Shown here in pieces: positions 17,426 to 24,663 of a DNA stretch of 35,691 nt (its first letter is position 1; each line of letters opens with the position of its first letter). The stretch covers positions 1 to 35,691 of the forward strand of contig JALOPW010000020.1 of the NCBI GenBank assembly GCA_025453675.1, written 5' to 3'. Below the pieces are notes generated by a model. That model did not search any database and had not been told where the DNA came from. It was given only the letters and a program-made list of their open reading frames with translations. Both the position numbers and the translations under genes were made by a program. Source of the stretch: Methanolinea sp. Lineage in GTDB: Archaea > Halobacteriota > Methanomicrobia > Methanomicrobiales > Methanospirillaceae.

Positions 17426-18882
17426 CTCCTCACCCCTGCCTGCTGGACTGCCTTCATCATGGCTCCTGCCTTGTGCTCTGTCTCCTCGAACTCCCGTGCA
17501 GGGACCGAATCCGCAACAATTCCCGCTCCCGTGGAGAACTCAACCTTCCCATCCCTGGCGATGAGTGTCCGGATAGTGATGGCAAATTCCAGCAATTCAT
17601 TGAACCCGGCATACCCTACAGCGCCGGCATACAGCCCCCTCGGGTGTGCCTCGAGCTCTGCAATAATCTGCATGGCCCGGATCTTTGGCGCCCCGCTCAC
17701 GGTCCCTGCCGGGAAACAGGCTGAAAGCGCATCGAACCGGTCACACCCCTCGCGGAGGGTCCCGCACACCCTGGACACGATATGCTGCACGTGCGAGAAC
17801 CGTTCAACCTCCATATACTCCGGGACATGTACCGATCCAAATGCGGCAACCCTGCCGATGTCATTCCTGGCCAGGTCAACGAGCATGAGGTGCTCTGCCC
17901 GCTCCTTTGGATCTGCGAGGAGATCGGCAGCAAGCCGCTCATCTTCTGCCGGATCGCCCCCCCGGGGCCTGGTCCCGGCAATGGGGACCGTCTGAACGGC
18001 CGTCCCTTCGACCTTCACCAGCATCTCGGGGCTCGAACCGATCACCGTTTCGTCCCCGAACTTGAGGCAATAGAGATAGGGTGAAGGGTTGATAGCCCTG
18101 ATAGCCCCGTACATGTCGAGAGGATCACCCTGGTACGGACACGAGAGGCGGCGGGAGAGGACCACCTGGAAGATATTGCCTGCCTGGATATGCTCCTTCG
18201 CCCTCCTGACCGCTGCGATATATTCCCCACGGTTCATGGTGGCAGTGAGGGGGAGTGCCTCCCCATTCCCTGATACCGGTTCTTCCAATCTCCCCGGGGG
18301 AACATTTCTGATAGCTTTTTCGAGTGCATCCATCCGTTCCTGTGCCATTACTAACCCTTCTTCGCGGCCACTTCCGCCGTAGAGTATCGGGTCATCGAAC
18401 AGGAGGCAGGAGCCATGCACATGGTCATACACGATCCCCCTGGTGCAGAGCATGAAACGTGCAAGTGCGCCCTCTTTTCCTGCGTTGACAAGGCCTGCCG
18501 AGAGTTCTGTCACCATGTCATATGCGCAATACCCCACCAAACCCCCCACGAATCCAGTGATTGGTCCTCCCACGCAGTGGAACTGGCTGCAGAGCTCGCG
18601 GAGCTGCCGGATAGGGTGGCCCCCTTCAGGGATGGAAACCTGGTCCCCGAGATCCTGATCACCCGTGCAGGTGATCTCCCCGTCAAGGGTGAAGATCAGG
18701 GGGGGTTCCAGCCCGATGATGGATCGGACAGCCCTTCGGGGAACGCCCTCCATCGATTCGAGGATGCACCCTTTCCTGCTTCCTATGGCACGAAAGAGAG
18801 TATAGGGATCTGCTTCCGGGAGCGGGATGCTCCTTGTGACAGGAAGTACCACAAGGGCCCCCGGATCACGACTTGTAGTCAT
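17422..18882 (-). CDS. trpE: Anthranilate synthase, chorismate-binding subunit
   Basis: 486 residues. It converts chorismate and ammonia to anthranilate. GCILESMEG holds the feedback-site Leu-Glu-Ser (Ser43) that binds tryptophan in this family; VVLSRRL, IPIAGTRPRGGDP, LMLVDLARNDIGRV, FPAGTVSGAPKIRAM and FSTGAGIVADS are the successive chorismate-site motifs. It is the first gene of the seven-gene operon. The ATG at 18882 has only a weak GGGG upstream, but the TGA of a 30-codon leader ORF shares its A (TGATG), so initiation may depend on that ORF. The promoter and TRP-like boxes lie at 18973-19010. Confidence 0.97.
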   Translation of the reverse strand: MTTSRDPGALVVLPVTRSIPLPEADPYTLFRAIGSRKGCILESMEGVPRRAVRSIIGLEPPLIFTLDGEITCTGDQDLGDQVSIPEGGHPIRQLRELCSQFHCVGGPITGFVGGLVGYCAYDMVTELSAGLVNAGKEGALARFMLCTRGIVYDHVHGSCLLFDDPILYGGSGREEGLVMAQERMDALEKAIRNVPPGRLEEPVSGNGEALPLTATMNRGEYIAAVRRAKEHIQAGNIFQVVLSRRLSCPYQGDPLDMYGAIRAINPSPYLYCLKFGDETVIGSSPEMLVKVEGTAVQTVPIAGTRPRGGDPAEDERLAADLLADPKERAEHLMLVDLARNDIGRVAAFGSVHVPEYMEVERFSHVQHIVSRVCGTLREGCDRFDALSACFPAGTVSGAPKIRAMQIIAELEAHPRGLYAGAVGYAGFNELLEFAITIRTLIARDGKVEFSTGAGIVADSVPAREFEETEHKAGAMMKAVQQAGVRR

Positions 18883-18974
18883 CAGCCCCGCATGGCGATC
18901 GGAACCTGCCGCCTTGCCAGCGGCGTTCCCCAGTCCAGCGGCATCACCTGGGACGCTTTATCATCGTGTATCAT
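18882..18974 (-). other. Candidate 30-codon leader ORF coupled to trpE
   Basis: From the ATG at 18972-18974, which falls at the expected transcription start (about 25 nt after the TATA box), a frame of 30 codons ends at the TGA at 18882-18884, sharing one base with the trpE start codon. The peptide starts MIHDDKASQV, has one Trp (codon 15) and several Arg near its end. It has no similarity I recognise. The lack of a strong Shine-Dalgarno site for trpE makes coupled translation plausible. It may be a chance ORF. Confidence 0.35.
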
Positions 18975-19009
18975 GTGCATTTATGTACATTGTTGATTAT
19001 ATAAATACA
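18973..19009 (-). promoter_or_regulatory. trpE promoter with TRP-box-like repeats
   Basis: The TATA box (TTTATATA on the minus strand) is at 18998-19005. Downstream of it, towards the start site, ATGTACAT (18983-18990) and ATGTGCAT (18973-18980) form two boxes exactly 10 bp apart. TGTACA is the TRP-box consensus bound by TrpY in Methanothermobacter thermautotrophicus. The position between TATA box and start site fits repression. The 10-mer TACATTGTTG (18986-18995) also occurs before trpB2 at 27286-27295. Confidence 0.6.
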
Positions 19010-19083
19010 TTAGTGTTGCAATTTTACACCGGTAGCAGATTTTCGACCTCGCGGTATTGCCTTCGACTTCGCCTTTATTTTTC

Positions 19084-19097
19084 AATTGGCACCAATT
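19084..19097 (+). promoter_or_regulatory. Palindrome AATTGG-CA-CCAATT upstream of VOC/peroxiredoxin genes
   Basis: Two perfect 6-bp half-sites separated by CA, a few bases after an AT-rich TTTATTTTT (about 19074-19082) that could act as TATA element. It is a candidate operator for the rightward genes at 19179-20173. No regulator can be assigned. Confidence 0.3.
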
Positions 19098-19178
19098 CAC
19101 GCAGAGTGATGTCGGTAGAACCTGTAAGGATTGCCGATTGAATATGACCGTTCCCAGGATGACGAAAAGGAGGTGAAC

Positions 19179-19301
19179 ATGTTTTCTCCCGGGTTCCCGT
19201 TCGAGGCCGCGCAGGAATACATTGAATGTCATACGCAGGAACACTATCCTACAGGGAGAACAGAGAATGGCAACAGTAGTCCATTTCGACATCCCGGCTG
19301 A
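19179..19301 (+). CDS. Possible 40-residue small protein or coupling leader
   Basis: This ORF has the strongest ribosome binding site in the window: AAGGAGGTGA ending 2 nt before the ATG. It encodes 40 residues beginning MFSPGFPFEAAQEYIECHTQ and overlaps the start of the VOC gene by 35 nt in another frame. There is no recognisable domain, signal peptide or helix of membrane type. It could be a real small protein, a leader that feeds ribosomes to the VOC gene, or the front end of a lost gene. Confidence 0.3.
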   Translation: MFSPGFPFEAAQEYIECHTQEHYPTGRTENGNSSPFRHPG

Positions 19302-19635
19302 TGTTCCCGGCCGGGCAAGGGAATTTTATACCGCACTCTTCGGATGGAAATTCATCAATCCTCCCGGGTATCCCGACTACTCTCTCATTGAGACTTCCGA
19401 CGTGGATGGTCGACCCGGAATCGGCGGCGGGCTGGGAAGAAGGGGAGAACCCGGGCAGGCTATTACCCTCTACTTTGGGGTGGATTCAGTAGAGAGATAC
19501 TTACCGGATGTTCTGAAGGCAGGAGGGAAGATCCTCATGCCATATACGTCAGTCCCGGGATTTGGTGCACTTGCCATCTGTACTGATACCGAGGGAAACA
19601 ATTTTGGTCTCTGGGAGGAAGGAAAGAGACCCTGA
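19267..19635 (+). CDS. VOC-superfamily (glyoxalase-like) protein
   Basis: 122 residues from the ATG at 19267, one betaalphabetabetabeta module pair. VVHFDIPADVPGRAREFYTALFGWKF is the typical opening with His5 of the metal site, and YLPDVLKAGGKILMPYT plus ICTDTEGNNFGLWEE form the second half. The His/Glu pattern fits the small VOC proteins often annotated as glyoxalase/bleomycin-resistance-like; the substrate is unknown. GGAGA lies 9 nt upstream. The peroxiredoxin gene follows 46 nt downstream on the same strand, so the two may be cotranscribed. Confidence 0.85.
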   Translation: MATVVHFDIPADVPGRAREFYTALFGWKFINPPGYPDYSLIETSDVDGRPGIGGGLGRRGEPGQAITLYFGVDSVERYLPDVLKAGGKILMPYTSVPGFGALAICTDTEGNNFGLWEEGKRP

Positions 19636-19681
19636 CCGATACATTCATCTTTATCCCAAGACCTGCTCTCTTCTGATAGGT

Positions 19682-20173
19682 ATGGCTCTACAGACATCTG
19701 ATCCCCTCCTCGGGCAGCATGCTCCACCCTTCTGCCTGCCGGACTCCCGGGCCCACGAGGTATGCCTCTCGTCCTACCGCGGGAGATGGGTGGTCCTCTA
19801 TTTCTACCCCCGGGACAATACGCCCGGGTGCACCCTCGAGGCGCTCTCATTCAACAACGCGCTCGAGTCATTCGCAGGACTGGGGGCGCAGGTCCTGGGT
19901 GTGAGCTCAGACACTCCAGAGAGCCACCAGAGGTTCGCCGACAGGAACAACCTCTCCATCCTTCTCCTCTCAGATACCAGTCACCGGGTCCTCGAGGCCT
20001 ATCATTCATGGAAGCCAAAGAAGATCTTTGGAAAAGAGGTGCTCGGGACGCAGCGCGATACCTTCCTAATCGATCCGGAAGGCAGGGTAGTCGACGTGTG
20101 GAGGAAGGTCTCGCCGAAGGGGCACGCTGACGAGGTCAAGGCTGCGCTTTCTGCGAGGCTTGCCGGTACCTGA
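19682..20173 (+). CDS. bcp: Peroxiredoxin, BCP/AhpC-TSA type, 1-Cys
   Basis: 163 residues from the ATG at 19682. It is a thioredoxin-fold peroxidase: GQHAPPFCLPDSRAHEVCLS opens the domain, YFYPRDNTPGCTLEA holds the peroxidatic Cys50, and GVSSDTPESHQRFADRNNL and RDTFLIDPEGRV follow as in bacterioferritin comigratory protein. The resolving Cys that many BCPs have five residues after the peroxidatic one is Leu here, so it is probably a 1-Cys enzyme. It reduces hydroperoxides with an external thiol donor. The frame is open upstream to 19562 but that part overlaps the VOC gene. Confidence 0.93.
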   Translation: MALQTSDPLLGQHAPPFCLPDSRAHEVCLSSYRGRWVVLYFYPRDNTPGCTLEALSFNNALESFAGLGAQVLGVSSDTPESHQRFADRNNLSILLLSDTSHRVLEAYHSWKPKKIFGKEVLGTQRDTFLIDPEGRVVDVWRKVSPKGHADEVKAALSARLAGT

Positions 20174-20200
20174 CTGTGGACGAGAGACAGGCGGGATTGA

Positions 20201-20494
20201 TTGTTCCCGGGATCCGGATGGATATACGCCACCCATATAAGAAGGGAGGATTTTCATGAAGGACAGATGAAGATCTTCATCGACAGGCTCGCAGACGCCA
20301 TCCACTTTCAGGCGTTCACCGGGAGATATGGGTGTGCGTTTTCCACTATCGGGAGTTCGGGCGGTGATGATGTGGTATCCTACCTGAATCATCTCATCAA
20401 CTGCCTCGGAGCGTATGCCCTGGAAGGGAGGAGCGTGGCGCTGGAAGATGACGAGACAGCAATTTTAGTGCGGAACAAAGAGCCCTTGATTTGA
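20201..20494 (+). pseudogene. Internal/C-terminal fragment of FMN reductase-like flavoprotein
   Basis: From the ATG at 20267 the frame reads MKIFIDRLADAIHFQAFTGR, then GCAFSTIGSSGGDDVVSYLN and LGAYALEG, which matches the middle of NADPH-dependent FMN reductases and iron-sulfur flavoproteins (normally preceded by ...GQMK and about 70-90 residues with the FMN loop). The N-terminal NGSP part is missing, and the frame ends early at RNKEPLI. The four-codon ORF MKDR at 20256, with a good GGGAGGA site, ends in an ATGA overlap with the ATG at 20267. It is either a truncated gene or a half-size protein; decay is more likely. Confidence 0.5.
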
Positions 20495-20530
20495 GAAAAC
20501 GACTGGTGGAAAGCATCCGGAATAGTAAAC

Positions 20531-20627
20531 CCTGTCCCGGACAGGAGGAGATTATTGCTGCGAACCGCGAATTTTTTTGCGCGGATCGTGGAGAAAAACC
20601 GCCTGTGGCGCCCTCGTGAATACGAGG
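20531..20627 (+). terminator. Intergenic hairpins and T7 between convergent genes
   Basis: CCTGTCC-C-GGACAGG (20531-20545) is a perfect 7-bp dyad; CCGCG and CGCGG flank a T7 tract at 20572-20578; CCTCGT-GAAT-ACGAGG (20612-20627) is a perfect 6-bp stem. They lie between the rightward flavoprotein fragment and the leftward methyltransferase ending at 20666, so they can serve as terminators for both directions. Confidence 0.4.
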
Positions 20628-20665
20628 AATGGATAAGAAAGGGCTGGATTCGATAACCACCCTAT

Positions 20666-21343
20666 TCACTCTTTTTTTCCCACGAAGACACAGAACACCC
20701 TGTTTTTATACACGATATCCACGCCGGAGAACCCTGCCTCGGAGAGCCAGGAGACCTGGTCCAGAAGTGTTGCATTCTTATCAAGGGTATCCCTGCGAAC
20801 CATTGCAGTTTCAAGTTCTTCCTGAAATTTGGGACTTCCTGCAACGAAAGCGTCCCAGTACTCCCTGTTCATGCGGGCGAGCCATTCAGAATGGGCTTCG
20901 GCCTGGTCTGCATTCACAAAAATGCCCCCGGGGTTCAGGGAATGGTAGATCCGCCCAAACAGCCTCCGCTTGTCATCGTCCTCAAGGTGGTGGATGGAGA
21001 GGGCAGAGCAGACCAGGTCGTACCTGCCCGGTATCTCATCCCGGCTGTAATCTGCCACAAGGAATCGGACCCGCGGGTTCCCGGCAAAACGCCCCCTGGC
21101 GACCTCCAGCATGTTCCCCGAGATATCGAGCAGTGTGAGGGCCGCCAGGGGATACCGTTGCAGGAGGAGCGCTGAAAAGAGACCGGTGCCGGCACCGATA
21201 TCGAGGATTGCCGGGCTTTCCGCTGGCCATGCGGCAGCCCAGACCGCCGCCCCATAGAACTCCTCCATTTGGGGGATCACGAACCTCCTCTGGCTATCAT
21301 ACTCGGATGCAATGGCGTCGAATGCCTCCTTCACGTCCTTCAT
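20666..21343 (-). CDS. Class I SAM-dependent methyltransferase
   Basis: 225 residues from the ATG at 21343. Motif I is LDIGAGTGLFS (47-57), motif II ends with TLLDISGNMLEVA, motif III area is VADYSRDEIPGRYDLVCSALSIHHL, and LNPGGIFVNAD follows. The substrate is unknown; the pattern resembles UbiE/CmoA-like small-molecule methyltransferases. An alternative GTG start at 21445 overlaps the upstream GyrI-like gene stop as GTGA, the same junction type as in the trp operon, and would add 34 residues without recognisable homology. Either way the two genes are probably cotranscribed. Confidence 0.88.
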   Translation of the reverse strand: MKDVKEAFDAIASEYDSQRRFVIPQMEEFYGAAVWAAAWPAESPAILDIGAGTGLFSALLLQRYPLAALTLLDISGNMLEVARGRFAGNPRVRFLVADYSRDEIPGRYDLVCSALSIHHLEDDDKRRLFGRIYHSLNPGGIFVNADQAEAHSEWLARMNREYWDAFVAGSPKFQEELETAMVRRDTLDKNATLLDQVSWLSEAGFSGVDIVYKNRVFCVFVGKKE

Positions 21344-21441
21344 TCTAAAAAAGTGGGAATGGTGATCCCATAACACCGCGCCATGGGGTTTCGGTGCATG
21401 CAGATGCCGGAGGAGATTCTCACTCCGTCTGCATTCCCGCG

Positions 21442-21912
21442 TCACTCCACTGGAGCCAGGATCTCGGTCAGTATCTCCTCAGGGGCGACCTCCCGGGGAT
21501 CGTTATGATAAATCTCCCGTATGGGGCCAACGATGCGGAGACCCCGCTCCCCCAGCCATGCAAAGAGTTGCAGGTATGTGGGCTCGCAGACCTCGTATGG
21601 CCCCCTGTGATATGTCCTCGCCATCTTACCTCCGGGAAGCGTGTATACCCTCATACCAGGACCGGGACGAGCCCCTTCTTTTACCGGGAACGCCACCTCC
21701 ACGCGGGCGTTGCCCTCCCGCTCCGCCTTCAACACCTCTTCATGGGAGCCTTCATGGCAGACGAAGATGGGTGGGCCTGCGAGGTGGATCCCCTCCTCCA
21801 TGGCATAGATCGCAATCCTTGGAAGCAACTCGGCGATCAGCCGGTATAGGCCCCTTTGCACAATCCCCAATACTGTCTGGGGTTGTCTATCGATGATGGT
21901 GATCTCATCCAT
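21442..21912 (-). CDS. GyrI-like effector-binding domain protein
   Basis: 156 residues. ITIIDRQPQTVLGIVQRG is the typical first strand-helix of the GyrI/AraC effector-binding fold, followed by AGPPIFVCHEGSHEE, VEVAFPV, RVYTLPGGKMARTYHRGPYE and the C-terminal REIYHNDPREVAPEEILTEI. Such stand-alone domains bind hydrophobic small molecules or act on proteins; there is no DNA-binding domain here, so it is not a transcription factor by itself. It precedes the methyltransferase with a 4-nt overlap if that gene starts at GTG. Confidence 0.85.
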   Translation of the reverse strand: MDEITIIDRQPQTVLGIVQRGLYRLIAELLPRIAIYAMEEGIHLAGPPIFVCHEGSHEEVLKAEREGNARVEVAFPVKEGARPGPGMRVYTLPGGKMARTYHRGPYEVCEPTYLQLFAWLGERGLRIVGPIREIYHNDPREVAPEEILTEILAPVE

Positions 21913-22074
21913 TTGTATCTCGACGGAGTGGTGCGTATCAGATCTTAAGAAGCAATCAGTGCGCAGGGTGAAGGTGGCTTATCCGATGACACCCGGACAT
22001 GGATCAATATGCCTTCACGTCCGTGGGGGTATACCGAAACAGACATCCTGCCCTCCTCCCAAGCATTATGAATT

Positions 22075-22890
22075 ATGACCCCAGGGGACCCTGCCAGGTA
22101 TGTACATGGCCATTCGAAGAGGGAGGCAGTCCGCCTCTCGGACCAGGCGGGAACGCTGTCGGAGCTGCTGCACCACGACACATCGTATCCTCCCGGATCC
22201 CTGGTGTTCGAGGCAGGTTGCGGTGTGGGGGCACAGACCCGGATCCTCTCTTCTAAGAGCAGGGGAGCCCGCATCATCTCCCTTGATCTCTCCCCGTTGT
22301 CCCTTTCCTGTGCGCGACGAGCAGTTGTTGCTGAAGGCTGGGAGAATGTAACATTTGCCAGGGGGGATATCCATCACCTCCCGTTCAGGGAGGGATCATT
22401 CGACCATGTGTTCATCTGCTTTGTCCTTGAGCACCTCGCAAGCCCGGAGAAAGCCCTTGCATCCCTCAGACAGGTACTGAAACCAGGGGGAACCCTGACA
22501 GTTATCGAGGGGGATCATGGATCGGCCTTCTTTTATCCTGAGAGCAGGTATGCAGCGGAGGCTATCCACTGCCTGGAGGAGATACAGCGGGAGATGGGTG
22601 GAAACCCCCGCATTGGTCGTGAATTGTTCCCCCATCTCACTTCGGCTGGATTTAAAGGTGTGCAGGTCTCCCCCAGGCAGGTCTACGTCGACGGATCCAG
22701 GCCCGGCCTTGTCGAAGGGTTCACCAGGCAGACATTCACCGCAATGGTGGAGGGGGTTCGAGAGAAGGTGGTTCTTGGGGGGAAGATGTCTGCGGAGGAC
22801 TTTGACCAGGGTATCCGCGACCTCTACAGGACGAGTGAATCTGGAGGGACCTTCTGTTATACTTTTTTCAAAGCGGTTGGAGCAAGATGA
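22075..22890 (+). CDS. Class I SAM-dependent methyltransferase (UbiE-like)
   Basis: 271 residues. VFEAGCGVGAQT (44-55) is motif I, IISLDLSPLSLSCAR motif II, ARGDIHHLPFREGSFDHVFICFVLEHL motif III, and LKPGGTLTVIEGDHGS motif IV. The C-terminal third (about residues 170-271) contains a helix-rich cap with RPGLVEGFTRQTFTAMVEGV, as in methyltransferases acting on lipid-like or small substrates. The substrate is unknown. The ATG at 22075 overlaps an AT-rich ATTATGAATTATG, so the message is probably leaderless or nearly so. Confidence 0.88.
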   Translation: MTPGDPARYVHGHSKREAVRLSDQAGTLSELLHHDTSYPPGSLVFEAGCGVGAQTRILSSKSRGARIISLDLSPLSLSCARRAVVAEGWENVTFARGDIHHLPFREGSFDHVFICFVLEHLASPEKALASLRQVLKPGGTLTVIEGDHGSAFFYPESRYAAEAIHCLEEIQREMGGNPRIGRELFPHLTSAGFKGVQVSPRQVYVDGSRPGLVEGFTRQTFTAMVEGVREKVVLGGKMSAEDFDQGIRDLYRTSESGGTFCYTFFKAVGAR

Positions 22891-23043
22891 CAGCCAGGAG
22901 AATCTGACCGTTTACGCGGAATTTCCAGGCTTCCTGATCCCCTGCATCAGGTGTCCATATCCTCTATCCTTCTCATGGTATTCCAGCAGCGTGAGCGGGA
23001 TATACTTTTTTTCTTTCCGGCCAGCGCAGAGGGGGGGGTTCTG

Positions 23044-23069
23044 GTCTCCCCGGAGAGGACCGGGGAGAC
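23044..23069. repeat. Perfect 10-bp inverted repeat
   Basis: GTCTCCCCGG, six bases, then CCGGGGAGAC. It lies in the 279-bp gap between two convergent genes (22890 and 23170) together with T-rich tracts at about 23007-23017 and 23159-23167. It is a likely bidirectional transcription-termination structure; no coding sequence is convincing in this gap. Confidence 0.45.
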
Positions 23070-23169
23070 TGCTGGGAAGATCTCGTCCACTTTTCCTGAT
23101 TCGAGAAAGGCCACATCAAGCATGTCTCCGGTATCGCTCACCACCGTCCGGGATACTGGCTTTTTTTCC

Positions 23170-24540
23170 TTATTCGACTCTCCGAAGGACTGCCATGATA
23201 TACCTGGCCTCCTTTGGACCGAAGCGGGCCCTGCTCCACTCGATCTCCCAATCCCTCCCATCGCACCCCTTGACATGGCATGACGTGGCCTGTTCCCCGG
23301 CATCCATCAATTCCACCATGCTTCGCCTCACCGTCTCCTCGCCACCCGGCGACAGGAGGGCCCAGAGGGGTTTCCCATGCACGCCCTCCCTGTCGGTCAT
23401 CGGGGCGATCGATCGGGCAGGCTTGTTGGCATAGAGCATGATCCCATCGGGGGTGGTGACCACCGTGGCGTGCGGGGTGAGGTTCAGCACAGCGTCAAGG
23501 ACCTGCTCCCGTTCCCGGCGGGCTTTCTCCTCCTTCTTGAGATCGGTGACATCACGGAATATTGCCCGTGTGTAGTGGGGTTTTCCAGCCACCATATGGC
23601 AATTCACTCTCCCCTCCACATACACCTTCCTCCCCGTTCTGGTGCGGAACGTGGCCTCAATCCGGCCAACATCCTCCCCTGCCATCACCCTGGCAAAAAG
23701 GACCTGGCAGTGCTCTATTGAGGAGGGATCGATGATGTCGAAGAGAGTGAGGCGCGAGATATCTTCGGGGCTATACTCCATAGTCTCCCTCCATGCCCTG
23801 TTGACATAGAGGAACTGTCCGTCCGGGCCGACACTCTGGATGAGGTCATTGGCGTTCTCCAGGAGGTCGCGGAACCGGTCCTCGCTCTCTGCCAGGGCCT
23901 CACGCGCAGAGGAGATCTTCCGAAGGGTATCAAGCCAGTGCTGCAACTCGAGAGAGGGGAGGTTATACCTCCTGGCATCTGCAGCGTGGATGTAGAAGAG
24001 GTTCTCGATTACCCTGTTCCCGATGATGATCCTGGGATGCGTGCGCAGTACATCCTGGAGTACGGGAGGGGAAAATACATCCATTCGATACGAGCAGACT
24101 AGCAACAGGGATCCCTCGCTGAGGATCGAATCAAAGCCTGCCATATCGCTCGCCAGGCGCTGGCTGGATCGCCTGGCAGCAATGGGTGGCACCTCACGCA
24201 TGATGCAGAGAGCGGAGTACCCGGCCGAGAGTGCCTCCTTCACCTCGTTCCGGATATACGTATGTGCACTCCCGGTGGTGGCAAAATTCCGGTGGAACAA
24301 AGGGTCATCATGGGAGATTACCAACACCTGTGCATCTTTTCCGGCCATGTCCGCATTTTTTGCGATGAAGGGATGTTCCTGCGGTGATCTGACAATGCAG
24401 AGGAGCCGCCATCCCTTCCGGTTGCACTGGTCACGTATGGACCTTGTCAAATCCTCTATCTCCCTGTTCTCCTGGTAGAGGACCGCCACATGATCCCCCG
24501 GCCCCAGGGACTCCAGATCCTCCGTTTGGATAGTCGTCAC
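23170..24540 (-). CDS. MEDS domain - PAS - PAS sensor protein without kinase domain
   Basis: 456 residues. Residues about 10-195 form a MEDS (DcmR-type sensory) domain: GPGDHVAVLYQENREIEDLT opens it and VCSYRMDVFSPPVLQDVLRTH closes it. A PAS domain follows at about 221-335 (DRFRDLLENANDLIQSVGPD to TRAIFRDVTDLKKEEKA) and a second at about 346-456. No HisKA or ATPase domain is present, and the stop comes right after the second PAS. It should sense a ligand or redox state and pass it on by protein contact. MEDS proteins are common in methanogens. The start is GTG (24538-24540), with GAGGGG upstream. Confidence 0.88.
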   Translation of the reverse strand: MTTIQTEDLESLGPGDHVAVLYQENREIEDLTRSIRDQCNRKGWRLLCIVRSPQEHPFIAKNADMAGKDAQVLVISHDDPLFHRNFATTGSAHTYIRNEVKEALSAGYSALCIMREVPPIAARRSSQRLASDMAGFDSILSEGSLLLVCSYRMDVFSPPVLQDVLRTHPRIIIGNRVIENLFYIHAADARRYNLPSLELQHWLDTLRKISSAREALAESEDRFRDLLENANDLIQSVGPDGQFLYVNRAWRETMEYSPEDISRLTLFDIIDPSSIEHCQVLFARVMAGEDVGRIEATFRTRTGRKVYVEGRVNCHMVAGKPHYTRAIFRDVTDLKKEEKARREREQVLDAVLNLTPHATVVTTPDGIMLYANKPARSIAPMTDREGVHGKPLWALLSPGGEETVRRSMVELMDAGEQATSCHVKGCDGRDWEIEWSRARFGPKEARYIMAVLRRVE

Positions 24541-24663
24541 CTCATTCCCCTCTCCTCTTTCTCCGGCACTCTCTTTCCCGGGAGTAGCTACGTTACGTTG
24601 AGAGAGGAGATACCGTGATAAAATACTTTCCTGGTAGGGACTCTTAAGCTCCCAGATGATCTC

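Noticed and set aside
22947-23303. 118-codon minus-strand ORF at the end of the MEDS-PAS gene
   Set aside because: It reads the MEDS-PAS coding region out of frame and then the hairpin-containing gap.
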